Assembly (NCBI GenBank): GCA_936920625.1
Contig: CAKZHC010000042.1
Coordinates: 1 to 53,797, forward strand
DNA length: 53,797 nt
Source: an uncultured Enterobacteriaceae bacterium
GTDB taxonomy: Bacteria; Pseudomonadota; Gammaproteobacteria; Enterobacterales; Enterobacteriaceae
Direction: 5' to 3'
Shown here: piece by piece, positions 1 to 8,439 of the stretch
Position numbering within the stretch: the stretch's first letter is position 1
How the letters are laid out: every line of letters begins with the position of its first letter
Position numbers and translations under genes: made by a program
The notes under the pieces: generated by a model
Seen by the model: only the letters and a program-made list of their open reading frames with translations
What the model was told of the DNA's origin: nothing
Database searches by the model: none

Positions 1-70
1 TACGCTTTCCCCCGGCGCAGTCAATCCATTTTTTTACTTTCCCTCCCACTCATTTCCATTACGCGCAAAA
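1..70 (-). promoter_or_regulatory. Probable rRNA operon P1-type promoter, cut by the window edge
   Basis: Read on the minus strand, TTGACT lies at 24-19. It is followed by a 16-base spacer and then TA at the window edge, where a -10 hexamer would begin. A 16-base spacer is typical of rRNA P1 promoters. Just upstream is an A-rich stretch (about 27-45) that could act as an UP element. In E. coli hemG is followed by an rRNA operon in the same orientation, which supports this reading. The -10 box and the transcript lie outside the window, so this is inference from half a promoter. Confidence 0.45.
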
Positions 71-158
71 AATAGTCGCCGGGGATTCACGACAAGCGGT
101 GAAATCTGAGACTGAAACACATTATCTGACTGTTTTAATTCCCATCAATTACTCTTTT

Positions 159-695
159 TCAGGACCGCTTTTTGGACAATACGGAGAAATTTCGGGCAAA
201 ACAGGTTACTTGTTGCCAGTCGGTATAATCAATTTCTTTTGATGTATTAGTTTCACCGCCTGTCATATGCATAATCAACTGAATCATAAGGCGATCAAAC
301 CAGCGGTAACGAGGATAACGCAGAGCACCAGCAAACACACTACAACAATCTGGCTTCCATGGAGAATTTAGCAGGAATTTACGTGTGTACACATTGGTCT
401 GCGGCGTTTGTTTGTCAGGTTTACGGGCAGTAAGACTCACTGAAAAGAACCCTCCTGGCCGGATCTGTAGTGCAGCCAGATGGCGTGAGATGAATTTTGC
501 TACTGCCGGATGAAAACGTCCGTAACGGACAGAAGCACCTATCAGGACACGATCATAATTTTCCCACTCAATTACAGTAGCATCGATGATATTGATGACA
601 TCGCAGGGTTGCGTTTTACTAATTTCTTTCGCCATTACAACGGCGATATTTTGTGTCTGCCCATCGCGACTGGAGAAGAGAATTAACGCTTTCAT
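159..695 (-). CDS. hemG: Menaquinone-dependent protoporphyrinogen IX dehydrogenase
   Basis: A 178-residue flavodoxin-fold enzyme that oxidises protoporphyrinogen IX to protoporphyrin IX in heme synthesis and passes electrons to respiratory quinones at the inner membrane. The N-terminus MKALILFSSRDGQTQ carries the FMN-phosphate loop (SRDGQTQ). VLIGASVRYGRFHP, ARKPDKQTPQTN and ALRYPRYRW are recognisable HemG blocks. E. coli HemG is 181 residues. I chose ATG 695 because it gives the family N-terminus; a TTG five codons upstream abuts trkH and has nothing in its favour. It lies 15 bases downstream of trkH and is probably co-transcribed with it. Confidence 0.95.
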   Translation of the reverse strand: MKALILFSSRDGQTQNIAVVMAKEISKTQPCDVINIIDATVIEWENYDRVLIGASVRYGRFHPAVAKFISRHLAALQIRPGGFFSVSLTARKPDKQTPQTNVYTRKFLLNSPWKPDCCSVFAGALRYPRYRWFDRLMIQLIMHMTGGETNTSKEIDYTDWQQVTCFARNFSVLSKKRS

Positions 696-710
696 ATAAT
701 AACAACCCAA

Positions 711-2162
711 TTATTCACGCCAGAAGGTGGGAGTAAACAGCACCAGCAGCGTAAAGACCTCTAATCGCCCAAATAACATTGTCATGACTAAAATCCATTT
801 TGCTACGGCATTCATAGAAGTAAAGTTATCTGCCACAACCCCCAGACCAGGGCCCAGATTGTTGAGTGTTGCAGCTACGGCAGCAAAAGCGGAGAAATCA
901 TCAACACCCGTTGCAATAATTGCCAGCATACTAATAATAAAGACTAACGCGTACGCAGAAAAAAAGCCCCACACTGCTTCTAAAATGCGTTCTCCCAGTG
1001 CACGATTACCTAATTTTATGGTGTAGACAGCATTTGGATGGACCAGGCGCTTTAATTCCCGATACCCTTGCTTGAACAATAACAGAATGCGAATGACTTT
1101 GAGCCCACCACCGGTGGAGCCCGCACAACCGCCGATAAAAGCCGAGCATAATAGCAATACGGGAAGAAATAACGGCCATTTCGCAATACTGTCCGTGGTA
1201 AACCCTGCCGTAGATGCCATAGAAACCACCTGAAAGAATGCCTGATTGATTGTCTGTCCAATAGTGGCATAGACATTATGAAGGCAGAGTGCGATTGTGC
1301 ACATCGTTACCAGTGTGAACTGAACCCCAAGAAACATGCGAAATTCCGGATCGCGCCAGTAGACTCTCAAACTGCGACCACTAAGGAGGGAAAAATGCAG
1401 GCCATAATTACAACCGGATATTAATAGAAAAATAGCGATAATTGTGTTGATAGCCAGGCTGTTAAAATAGCCTACACTGGCATCATGAGTAGAAAATCCA
1501 CCTATGGCAATAGTGGAAAAACTGTGACCAATGGCGTCAAAGAGTGGCATACCTGCCATCCACAACGCGACTGCACAGACAAAGGTTAACAGAACATAGA
1601 TCAGCCAGAGTGTTTTGGCAGTTTCGGCAATCCTGGGGCGCATTTTATTATCTTTTAGCGGCCCAGGCATTTCTGCACGGTATAACTGCATTCCTCCAAC
1701 TCCAAGTATCGGCAGAATAGCGACGGCTAGTACGATGATCCCCATTCCTCCCAGCCATTGTAACATCTGGCGATAAAACAGAATGGCCTTAGGAAATGAA
1801 TCCAGCCCCACAAGAGTGGTTGCCCCGGTGGTTGTTAATCCTGAAAATGATTCGAAGAAAGCATCTGTTATCGTAAGATTAGGCATCTCAGCGAATATAA
1901 ATGGCATGGCCCCCACGCTGCCAAGCACTGTCCAGAATAACACTACTATCAAAAAGCCTTCGCGGGATCTAAGCTCACTGCGATGTTTTCGGTTAGGCCA
2001 CCATAACAACACACCTATCATCAGCGCCATGAAAAAGGTCTGAGTGAACGCTCGTCCTGCGCCATCTTTATATATCAGTGCCACAAGTCCGGGAACAATC
2101 ATCGTAACTGAAAAAAGAATAACCAGTAAACCAACGATCCGAGTGATAGTGCGAAAATGCAT
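711..2162 (-). CDS. trkH: Trk system potassium uptake protein TrkH
   Basis: A 483-residue inner-membrane K+ translocating subunit, the same length as E. coli TrkH; it works with the cytosolic NAD-binding TrkA. The four pore-loop repeats with selectivity glycines are visible: SGLTTTGAT (about residue 107), IAIGGFSTHD (about 219), STAGFTTDS (about 317) and NNLGPGLG (about 433). The C-terminus TLLVLFTPTFWRE is typical. It starts 9 bases after the yigZ stop and is followed by hemG, so pepQ-yigZ-trkH-hemG probably forms one transcription unit. Confidence 0.97.
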   Translation of the reverse strand: MHFRTITRIVGLLVILFSVTMIVPGLVALIYKDGAGRAFTQTFFMALMIGVLLWWPNRKHRSELRSREGFLIVVLFWTVLGSVGAMPFIFAEMPNLTITDAFFESFSGLTTTGATTLVGLDSFPKAILFYRQMLQWLGGMGIIVLAVAILPILGVGGMQLYRAEMPGPLKDNKMRPRIAETAKTLWLIYVLLTFVCAVALWMAGMPLFDAIGHSFSTIAIGGFSTHDASVGYFNSLAINTIIAIFLLISGCNYGLHFSLLSGRSLRVYWRDPEFRMFLGVQFTLVTMCTIALCLHNVYATIGQTINQAFFQVVSMASTAGFTTDSIAKWPLFLPVLLLCSAFIGGCAGSTGGGLKVIRILLLFKQGYRELKRLVHPNAVYTIKLGNRALGERILEAVWGFFSAYALVFIISMLAIIATGVDDFSAFAAVAATLNNLGPGLGVVADNFTSMNAVAKWILVMTMLFGRLEVFTLLVLFTPTFWRE

Positions 2163-2170
2163 GGGGTTCC

Positions 2171-2794
2171 TTAACTCGAGGATTCCAGTGGTTTTAGTGT
2201 GAGCCTGCCGCGACTGAAATCGGTCAGTTGAGCTTTAAAGATTTCAATCTGATTATGGGGTAACTCCAGTTGCAATGTGATTCTGGTAGCAAAATCAGAT
2301 GTTATCAGCCGGCCACCAGCTTGCTTAAGTAATCGCTCTATATCAACCAGCTGTGAATAGTCGCATATCACGCTAAACGGGTTCATAGGTACTTTGCGCT
2401 CTCGCTCCAACAATTTGAGTGCCTGCCGCACTCCGCTGCCATACGCTTTAGCCAATCCGCCAGTGCCCAGCTGGATTCCACCGTAATAACGGACTACGAC
2501 TGCGGTGATTTCACCGATACCACTACCCATCAAATGTGCCAGCATCGGTTTTCCTGCTGTGCCCGAGGGTTCGCCGTCATCAGAAAATCCAAGCTGATGA
2601 GAATCCGTCGGTGCCCCAGCAACCCATGCCCAGCAGTGATGGCGGGCCATGGGATGCTGACACCGAATTTGTCCGAGAAAGTCCCGAGCCGCCGTTACAC
2701 CTTGCGTATGCTGCAATAAAGTAATGAAACGGCTCTTTTTGATCTCTTCGTTAAAACAGACCGGAGCAGCCGGAATATCATAGCCGTTTATCAA
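2171..2794 (-). CDS. yigZ: IMPACT/YigZ family protein
   Basis: A 207-residue protein of the UPF0029/IMPACT family (E. coli YigZ is about 204). The diagnostic block ARHHCWAWV, then FSDDGEPSGTAGKPML at about 69-85, and VVVRYYGGIQLGTGGLAKAY at about 100-119 are all present. The C-terminal domain has an EF-G domain V-like fold in known homologues. Its role is not established; translation-related or proline-peptidase-linked functions have been proposed. The start overlaps the pepQ stop by 4 bases, suggesting coupled translation. Confidence 0.93.
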   Translation of the reverse strand: MINGYDIPAAPVCFNEEIKKSRFITLLQHTQGVTAARDFLGQIRCQHPMARHHCWAWVAGAPTDSHQLGFSDDGEPSGTAGKPMLAHLMGSGIGEITAVVVRYYGGIQLGTGGLAKAYGSGVRQALKLLERERKVPMNPFSVICDYSQLVDIERLLKQAGGRLITSDFATRITLQLELPHNQIEIFKAQLTDFSRGRLTLKPLESSS

Positions 2795-4122
2795 TTGAGG
2801 TTCAGATCCCGTGTCATGTTCTCAACCCGATTATCATGGAAGATGACATTATCTTCTATCCGGACACCGCCATAAGGTTTAAAACCATCGATTTGCGACC
2901 AGTTGAAATGCTGGCTAAGGCAACTTTCACGCCACGGAGCTAACAAACTATCAATAAAGTAAATTCCTGGCTCAATTGTCATCACCATGCCTGGTTCGAG
3001 AATACGGGTACAACGCAACCAGGGGTAGTGATCAGGTGCATCGAGATGAGAGCCTTTATCGTCTTGCATAAAACCAGCCACATCGTGCACCTGCAGCCCC
3101 AGTGGGTGACCAATACCGTGGGGCATAAAGGTTGCAGTGATATTTTCTGCAATTAACGCTTCTTCACTCAGCCCTTTAATCAAACCAAATTTCAGAAGGA
3201 TATGAGCAATGCGTTGCTGCATCTGCAGATGGTATTCGGTATAACTCACCCCGGTTTTCAGGGTATCAATCAGCGCCAGTTGCTCAGCGTTCATTTCGGC
3301 TATTAATGCGGCGAACTCGCTCTCTGGTGAAGCGGCATAGGTACGGGTGATGTCTGCCGCATAACCATTATATTCAGCTCCCGCATCTAACAGGAAACTA
3401 TAAGACTGCACGGGCGCCTCGTAATCAAACTTTGTATAGTGCAGAACCGCCGCATGATCATTTAACGCAACAATATTATCATAAGGCAAATTGTGGTCTC
3501 TTTGCCCGGTAGCATTGAGATAGGTAATATTGATATCAAACTCACTCAGGCCGGAGTAAAAGGCCTCTTTGGCAGCATCATGGCCCAAAATAGCCCTTTT
3601 TTGAGCTTCGCGCATACAGATCAGTTCATAGTCGGTTTTATAAGCGCGGTAAAAGTGTAAATAATCAATGATGCCCTTAGGATTGAGCTGTTCTCTGGTA
3701 AACCCGAGCTCCATTGCACGTGTCAGTGCCGGGCCAATATAAACACTATTTGCACGCTGTGCAGGCAGCAGTTTTGCAATCTCCCCGGATTTATGGAACG
3801 ACATAACATCAACTTCACTGGTCCAGTAACTCTCCACCAGCGGCTCAACAACGTGCCAATAATCAACGGGTGAGTAAAACCAAAGTTTGGGTTTGTTAAC
3901 ACCATCTATCCATAGCCAGCAGTCAGGAACCCGCGTCACTGGCAGCCAGTGTTTAAAATGAGGATTGACTTTAAATGGATAGTGATAATCGTCCAAAAAC
4001 GACGCCAGTAGTTCTCCTGAATGAATTAACATGGCATCAAACTGATGACGTGACAATACCTGACGAGCACGATGCTGTAACACCTGCAAATGCTCCTTAT
4101 ACAACGTAACCAGCCACTCCAT
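2791..4122 (-). CDS. pepQ: Xaa-Pro dipeptidase
   Basis: A 443-residue cytosolic proline dipeptidase, identical in length to E. coli PepQ when started at ATG 4122 (MEWLVTLYKEH). It belongs to the M24 pita-bread metallopeptidases and cleaves X-Pro dipeptides. The expected dinuclear-metal ligands are visible: the two Asp of LLDAGAEYNGYAADITRTY, the His of PHGIGHPLGL, the Glu of IEPGIYF and the Glu of GVRIEDNV. It is divergent from fadB across a short regulatory region and overlaps yigZ by 4 bases. Longer upstream starts run into the fadB control region and are unlikely. Confidence 0.96.
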   Translation of the reverse strand: MEWLVTLYKEHLQVLQHRARQVLSRHQFDAMLIHSGELLASFLDDYHYPFKVNPHFKHWLPVTRVPDCWLWIDGVNKPKLWFYSPVDYWHVVEPLVESYWTSEVDVMSFHKSGEIAKLLPAQRANSVYIGPALTRAMELGFTREQLNPKGIIDYLHFYRAYKTDYELICMREAQKRAILGHDAAKEAFYSGLSEFDINITYLNATGQRDHNLPYDNIVALNDHAAVLHYTKFDYEAPVQSYSFLLDAGAEYNGYAADITRTYAASPESEFAALIAEMNAEQLALIDTLKTGVSYTEYHLQMQQRIAHILLKFGLIKGLSEEALIAENITATFMPHGIGHPLGLQVHDVAGFMQDDKGSHLDAPDHYPWLRCTRILEPGMVMTIEPGIYFIDSLLAPWRESCLSQHFNWSQIDGFKPYGGVRIEDNVIFHDNRVENMTRDLNLN

Positions 4123-4262
4123 TTCACACTCCAATTTAGATAAATGACAGCATCTTATCATAGCCGTTAATTCATTGCCGTTATGCATGCCATTGTGATC
4201 CCAACAGCAAATTCCAGACACTCATTTGCAAATACCCGGCAGCACTTTCACACTGCTGAATT

Positions 4263-4278
4263 AACTGGTTTGACCAGA
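4263..4278. promoter_or_regulatory. FadR-type operator upstream of fadB
   Basis: AACTGGTTTGACCAGA contains the perfect inverted half-sites CTGGT/ACCAG around a 3-base centre and closely resembles the enterobacterial FadR operator consensus. It lies 28 bases upstream of the fadB start, where FadR represses fadBA in E. coli. Repression would be relieved by long-chain acyl-CoA. The site is intact although fadB itself is broken. Confidence 0.7.
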
Positions 4279-4305
4279 ACACCATATAGTTTCAGGAGGA
4301 ATATT

Positions 4306-6479
4306 ATGCTTTATCAGAGCGACACGCTCTCTCTTAACTGGATTGAAGAGGGTATTGCAGAATTAGTTTTTAACGCGCCAGGCCCGATTAACAAACTCGA
4401 CATAGCTACGATCAACAGTCTGGATACTGCTGTGAAAATAGCAGCGCAACATTCTTCCCTGAAAGGTGTGCTGCTAAGTTCCCGCAAAGCCGCATTTATC
4501 GTTGGAGCTGACATCAACGAATTTCACTCCCTTTTTGCCTTACCACCAGAAGAACTGATGAAGTGGCTAACTTTTGCCAATAGTATTTTTTCTCGTCTGG
4601 AAGATCTGCCGGTACCCACTTTGTCTGCCATTAATGGCTACGCCCTGGGCGGAGGTTGTGAGTGCATTCTAGCCACTGATTTTCGCATTGCTGCCCCGGA
4701 TGCCAGAATTGGTCTGCCAGAAACTAAACTGGGAATTATTCCAGGATTTGGTGGAACAGTACGCCTGCCCCGATTATTAGGAGCGGATAACGCTATGGAG
4801 ATCATTGCTACCGGTAAAAATTTGACTGCACACGACGCATTGAAAATAGGCCTCGTCGACGCTGTAGTAGAACAGGCACAGCTCCATGATTCAGCGCGCA
4901 GCATGTTACACGCAGCTATCCGGGGTGAGCTGGACTGGAGTGTCCGCAGGAAAGTAAAACAGACACCGCTTAAGCTCAGCAAAATTGAAGCCACTATGAG
5001 TTTTAACACAGCCAAAGCACAGGTTTTGCTAACAGCAGGAGGGCACTACCCTGCACCTCTCAAGGCAGTAGAGACTATCAGCAGGACAGCACCGCTAAAT
5101 CGCGATGAGGCTATTGTATTTGAAAGCCGCACCTTAACTACCCTAGCCTCAAGCCAGCAGGCACAGGCGTTAACAGGCATATACATCAATGATCACTATG
5201 TTAAAAACAAAGCCAAAAAACTTACCTCAGATGTCACCCTGCCCCAAAAAATCGCCATACTTGGTGCTGGAATAATGGGGGGCGGTATCGCCTGCCTGGC
5301 AGCATCGAAAGGTGTACCTGTGTTAATGAAAGATATTAATTCTGCCGCACTGGAACTGGGCATTAACGAGGCAGCTATCCTGTTAAATAAGCAGCTAATT
5401 CGCGGTAAAATTAATGGTGTTAAACTGGCCACTACCATCAGCCATATCAACACTACCCTTAATTACGCAGGATTTGATGAAGCCGATATTGTTGTCGAAG
5501 CGGTAGTTGAAGATCCTGAAATCAAAAATAAAGTGTTCACTGAAACTGAAGCCTGCCTGAAAGAAGACGCTATTCTGGTTTCTAATACGTCCTCCATTCC
5601 TATTACCGTTCTGGCCCGTGCTCTGAAAAAACCTGAGCAGTTTTGCGGTATGCATTTTTTCAATCCGGTCCACCGTATGCCTCTGGTTGAAGTCATTCGT
5701 GGAGAAAAAACGGCTGATAGCACTATAGCCCGTGTGATGGCCTGGTCTTGTGAGATGGGTAAAGTGCCTGTTATTGTTAATGATTGCCCGGGATTTTTTG
5801 TTAACCGCGTACTGCTACCCTATCTGGCAGGATTCAGCTTTCTGGTGCGTGATGGCGCGGATTTTCGCCAGATAGATCGTGTTATGGAACAACAGTTTGG
5901 CGGGCCAATGGGACCCGCCAAATTACTCGACGTTATCGGTACCATGCACAACAGGTGATGGCGCAGGGATTCCCCACACGAATGAATCATAGTGACCGTA
6001 ATGTGATTGATCTGCTTTTTAGCGCAAAACGCTTTGGGCAAAAAAATAATCTGGGATTTTATTGCTGGCAGCGGGATGGAAAGGGAAGAAATGAAAAATC
6101 AGACGACCCGACTGTAGATGATCTGCTAGCAACAATGTGCGCCCCACGCCGAGTTTTTACTGATGAGGAGATTACTGCCCGAATGATAGCACCGATGCTC
6201 TACGAAGTGGTGCTTTGCCTGGAGGAGCAAATTATTGCCAGCCCGGCAGAAGCTGACATGGCACTAGTGTATGGTCTTGGCTTCCCTCCTTTCCGTGGGG
6301 GAGCTTTCCGCTATCTCGATACGATTGGTAATGATAGCGCAATAGCCTTGTCCGAGCGCTGCTGTGAGTTAGGGCCGCTCTACCAGGCCCCTGTATCTCT
6401 GGATGATAAAAAAAAGTCGGGTGCTTTATGGTATCCACAAGCAAAACCTTTCATCAACAACGAGCTAAAAATGGGCTGA
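4306..6479 (+). pseudogene. fadB: fadB, fatty-acid oxidation complex alpha subunit, frameshifted
   Basis: FadB carries enoyl-CoA hydratase/isomerase and 3-hydroxyacyl-CoA dehydrogenase activities of beta-oxidation. Two in-phase blocks together cover the whole protein. Positions 4306-5958 (550 residues) hold the hydratase domain (YALGGGCE, GLPETKLGIIPGFGG), the NAD loop ILGAGIMGGGIA and MHFFNPVHRMPLVEV. Positions 5955-6479 hold the C-terminal dehydrogenase domain (ADMALVYGLGFPPFRGG). They are in different frames. Near 5941-5950 about 13 bases are missing from the expected G-I-D-T-x-H-H-A-Q stretch, causing a shift and TGA at 5956. The start has a strong AGGAGGA ribosome site at 4295-4301. The rest is well conserved, so the lesion looks recent. 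A sequencing error cannot be excluded, but a 13-base loss makes it less likely. Confidence 0.88.
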
Positions 6480-6489
6480 GGAGAACAGT

Positions 6490-7653
6490 ATGGAAACAGT
6501 AGTGATTGTTGACGCCATCCGGACCCCTATGGGCCGCTCGAAAGGGGGAGCATTCCGTCAGGTAAGAGCTGAAGACCTCTCTGCACATCTGATGCGAACT
6601 TTACTGGCCCGCAACCCCGCGCTGGAAGCAACGCAATTGGATGACATCTACTGGGGCTGTGTTGGGCAGACCCTGGAACAGGGGTTTAATATCGCCCGCA
6701 ACGCTGCACTTCTGGCAGAAATTCCCTGCAATGTACCCGCTACAACAGTTAATCGTCTGTGTGGTTCCTCAATGCAGGCACTGCATGATGCCGCCAGAGC
6801 AATCATGGTGGGCGACGCTAATCAATGCCTGGTTGGTGGAGTAGAGCACATGGGGCATATCCCGATGACACACGGCGCCGATTTTCATCCCGGACTTAGC
6901 CGCACTGTGGCAAAAGCAGCCGGGGTAATGGGTCTGACGGCAGAGATGCTGGCTCGTCTTCACGGCATCAGCCGCGAGATGCAGGACAACTTTGCTGCCC
7001 GCTCTCATCAGCGCGCCTGGGAGGCAACTCAGACAGGTAGCTTTGAAGCGGAAATCATTCCGACAAACGGACACAATGCACAAGGAACGCTGGTTCGTTA
7101 CACTACAGATGAAGTGATCCGTCCTGAAACGTCGGCAGACACGCTGAGCATTCTGAAGCCTGCCTTCGATCGTGTGAATGGCAGCGTCACGGCGGGAAAC
7201 GCGTCAGCGCTGTCAGATGGCGCCGCCGCCTTATTGATTATGAGTGAAAAACAAGCCACGGCATTAAAACTAAAACCCAGAGCACGTCTGCGGGCCATGG
7301 CAGTGATCGGCTGCGAACCCTCCGTTATGGGTTATGGGCCAGTGCCTGCCACGCAGCTTGCGGTAAAACGTGCTGGCCTCTGCCTCGGGGATATCGATCT
7401 TTTTGAACTTAATGAGGCTTTTGCCGCACAATCACTCCCCTGTATAAAAGATCTGGGACTTTTAGATCTCCTTGATGACAAAGTCAATCTTCATGGTGGT
7501 GCTATTGCACTGGGCCATCCTCTAGGTTGTTCCGGTGCAAGAATTAGTACCACCCTGATTAATTTGCTGGAACAGCGCGACTTACAGTTCGGTGTGGCCA
7601 GCATGTGCATCGGCCTGGGGCAAGGGATCGCGACAGTATTTGAACGCTTGTGA
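6490..7653 (+). CDS. fadA: 3-ketoacyl-CoA thiolase, fatty-acid oxidation beta subunit
   Basis: A 387-residue thiolase, the same length as E. coli FadA, which performs the last step of aerobic beta-oxidation and forms an alpha2-beta2 complex with FadB. The acylated cysteine is in NRLCGSSMQALHDAAR (about residue 90). The catalytic His is in GGAIALGHPLGCSGAR and the second active Cys in SMCIGLGQG near the end. Its start follows the fadB stop by 10 bases with a good GAGGAGA ribosome site. The gene is intact, but its partner subunit is frameshifted, so the complex probably cannot form. Confidence 0.96.
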   Translation: METVVIVDAIRTPMGRSKGGAFRQVRAEDLSAHLMRTLLARNPALEATQLDDIYWGCVGQTLEQGFNIARNAALLAEIPCNVPATTVNRLCGSSMQALHDAARAIMVGDANQCLVGGVEHMGHIPMTHGADFHPGLSRTVAKAAGVMGLTAEMLARLHGISREMQDNFAARSHQRAWEATQTGSFEAEIIPTNGHNAQGTLVRYTTDEVIRPETSADTLSILKPAFDRVNGSVTAGNASALSDGAAALLIMSEKQATALKLKPRARLRAMAVIGCEPSVMGYGPVPATQLAVKRAGLCLGDIDLFELNEAFAAQSLPCIKDLGLLDLLDDKVNLHGGAIALGHPLGCSGARISTTLINLLEQRDLQFGVASMCIGLGQGIATVFERL

Positions 7654-7670
7654 AGTTAAGAGAGGGATAC

Positions 7671-7733
7671 CCACGGAAGAGCCCGAAGAGCAAATAATAA
7701 CTACGCTGATGGTCTTCGGCCCACCGTGTTTTT
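7671..7733. terminator. Bidirectional hairpin terminator between fadA and fre
   Basis: CACGG (7672-7676) pairs with CCGTG (7724-7728) and CCGAAGA (7683-7689) pairs with TCTTCGG (7713-7719). This gives a long two-part stem followed by TTTTT on the plus strand. It lies between the convergent fadA and fre genes. Confidence 0.65.
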
Positions 7734-7737
7734 GGTC

Positions 7738-8439
7738 TCAGATAAAGGCGAAAGCATCACCATATATCTGCACTTCCACCGCCCCTCGTTCAGCGCAAAA
7801 AAGCTCACGGGCGATTTTAGCCATTTCAAAGCGCCCGGCAATGTAGATATCATACTCAGCAAGACTCAGATAATCATCCATAACCGCTGTGAGTACTGTC
7901 CCGCTTCGCCCCTGCCAGCCCTTACCGGGCTGTTCAACTACAGGGACTACTTTCAGATTAGAATGACGGGCTGCCAGAGCATTAAGTTCATCCAAATCAT
8001 AAAGATGTATTAACTGTCGCCCTCCCCAGTAGACGGCAATATTCCGGTCAGGCTGTCTGGACAACACAGTGAGCAGAATTGAACGCACATAAGAAAAGCC
8101 TGTACCCCCGGCTATGAGAATAATCGGGTTAGTACTCTCTTCTCGCAGCCAGGCATCACCATGAGGAATATCTATCGTAATTTCTTTGAATTCCCTGATT
8201 CGGTCCATAACTGCCATGGCATAAAGATTGAGTTCTGAAGCACCAATGTGCAGCTCAATCAACTCTTTTTCTAACGGAGTCGACGCCAGTGAAAATGGTC
8301 TTTTATCATATTCATCCATTACCACCATCAGATACTGACCTGCACGAAAACTGAAGTCTGCTCCTGGCAGCAGACGCACGCGAAAAACTGTATCAGTAAT
8401 GGATTCAATAGAGCTGACTTTACAGCGAAATGTTGTCAT
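7738..8439 (-). CDS. fre: NAD(P)H-flavin reductase
   Basis: A 233-residue oxidoreductase, identical in length to E. coli Fre. It reduces free flavins with NAD(P)H and supports ribonucleotide reductase activation and ferric reduction. Visible motifs are the flavin-binding DKRPFSLAST, the nucleotide-binding AGGTGFSYVRS, YWGGRQ and the C-terminal YGDAFAFI. ATG 8439 gives MTTFRCKVSSIES, the family start; an in-frame ATG 8 codons upstream lies deeper inside ubiD. The gene overlaps the 3' end of ubiD by 20 bases, so translation is probably coupled. Confidence 0.95.
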   Translation of the reverse strand: MTTFRCKVSSIESITDTVFRVRLLPGADFSFRAGQYLMVVMDEYDKRPFSLASTPLEKELIELHIGASELNLYAMAVMDRIREFKEITIDIPHGDAWLREESTNPIILIAGGTGFSYVRSILLTVLSRQPDRNIAVYWGGRQLIHLYDLDELNALAARHSNLKVVPVVEQPGKGWQGRSGTVLTAVMDDYLSLAEYDIYIAGRFEMAKIARELFCAERGAVEVQIYGDAFAFI

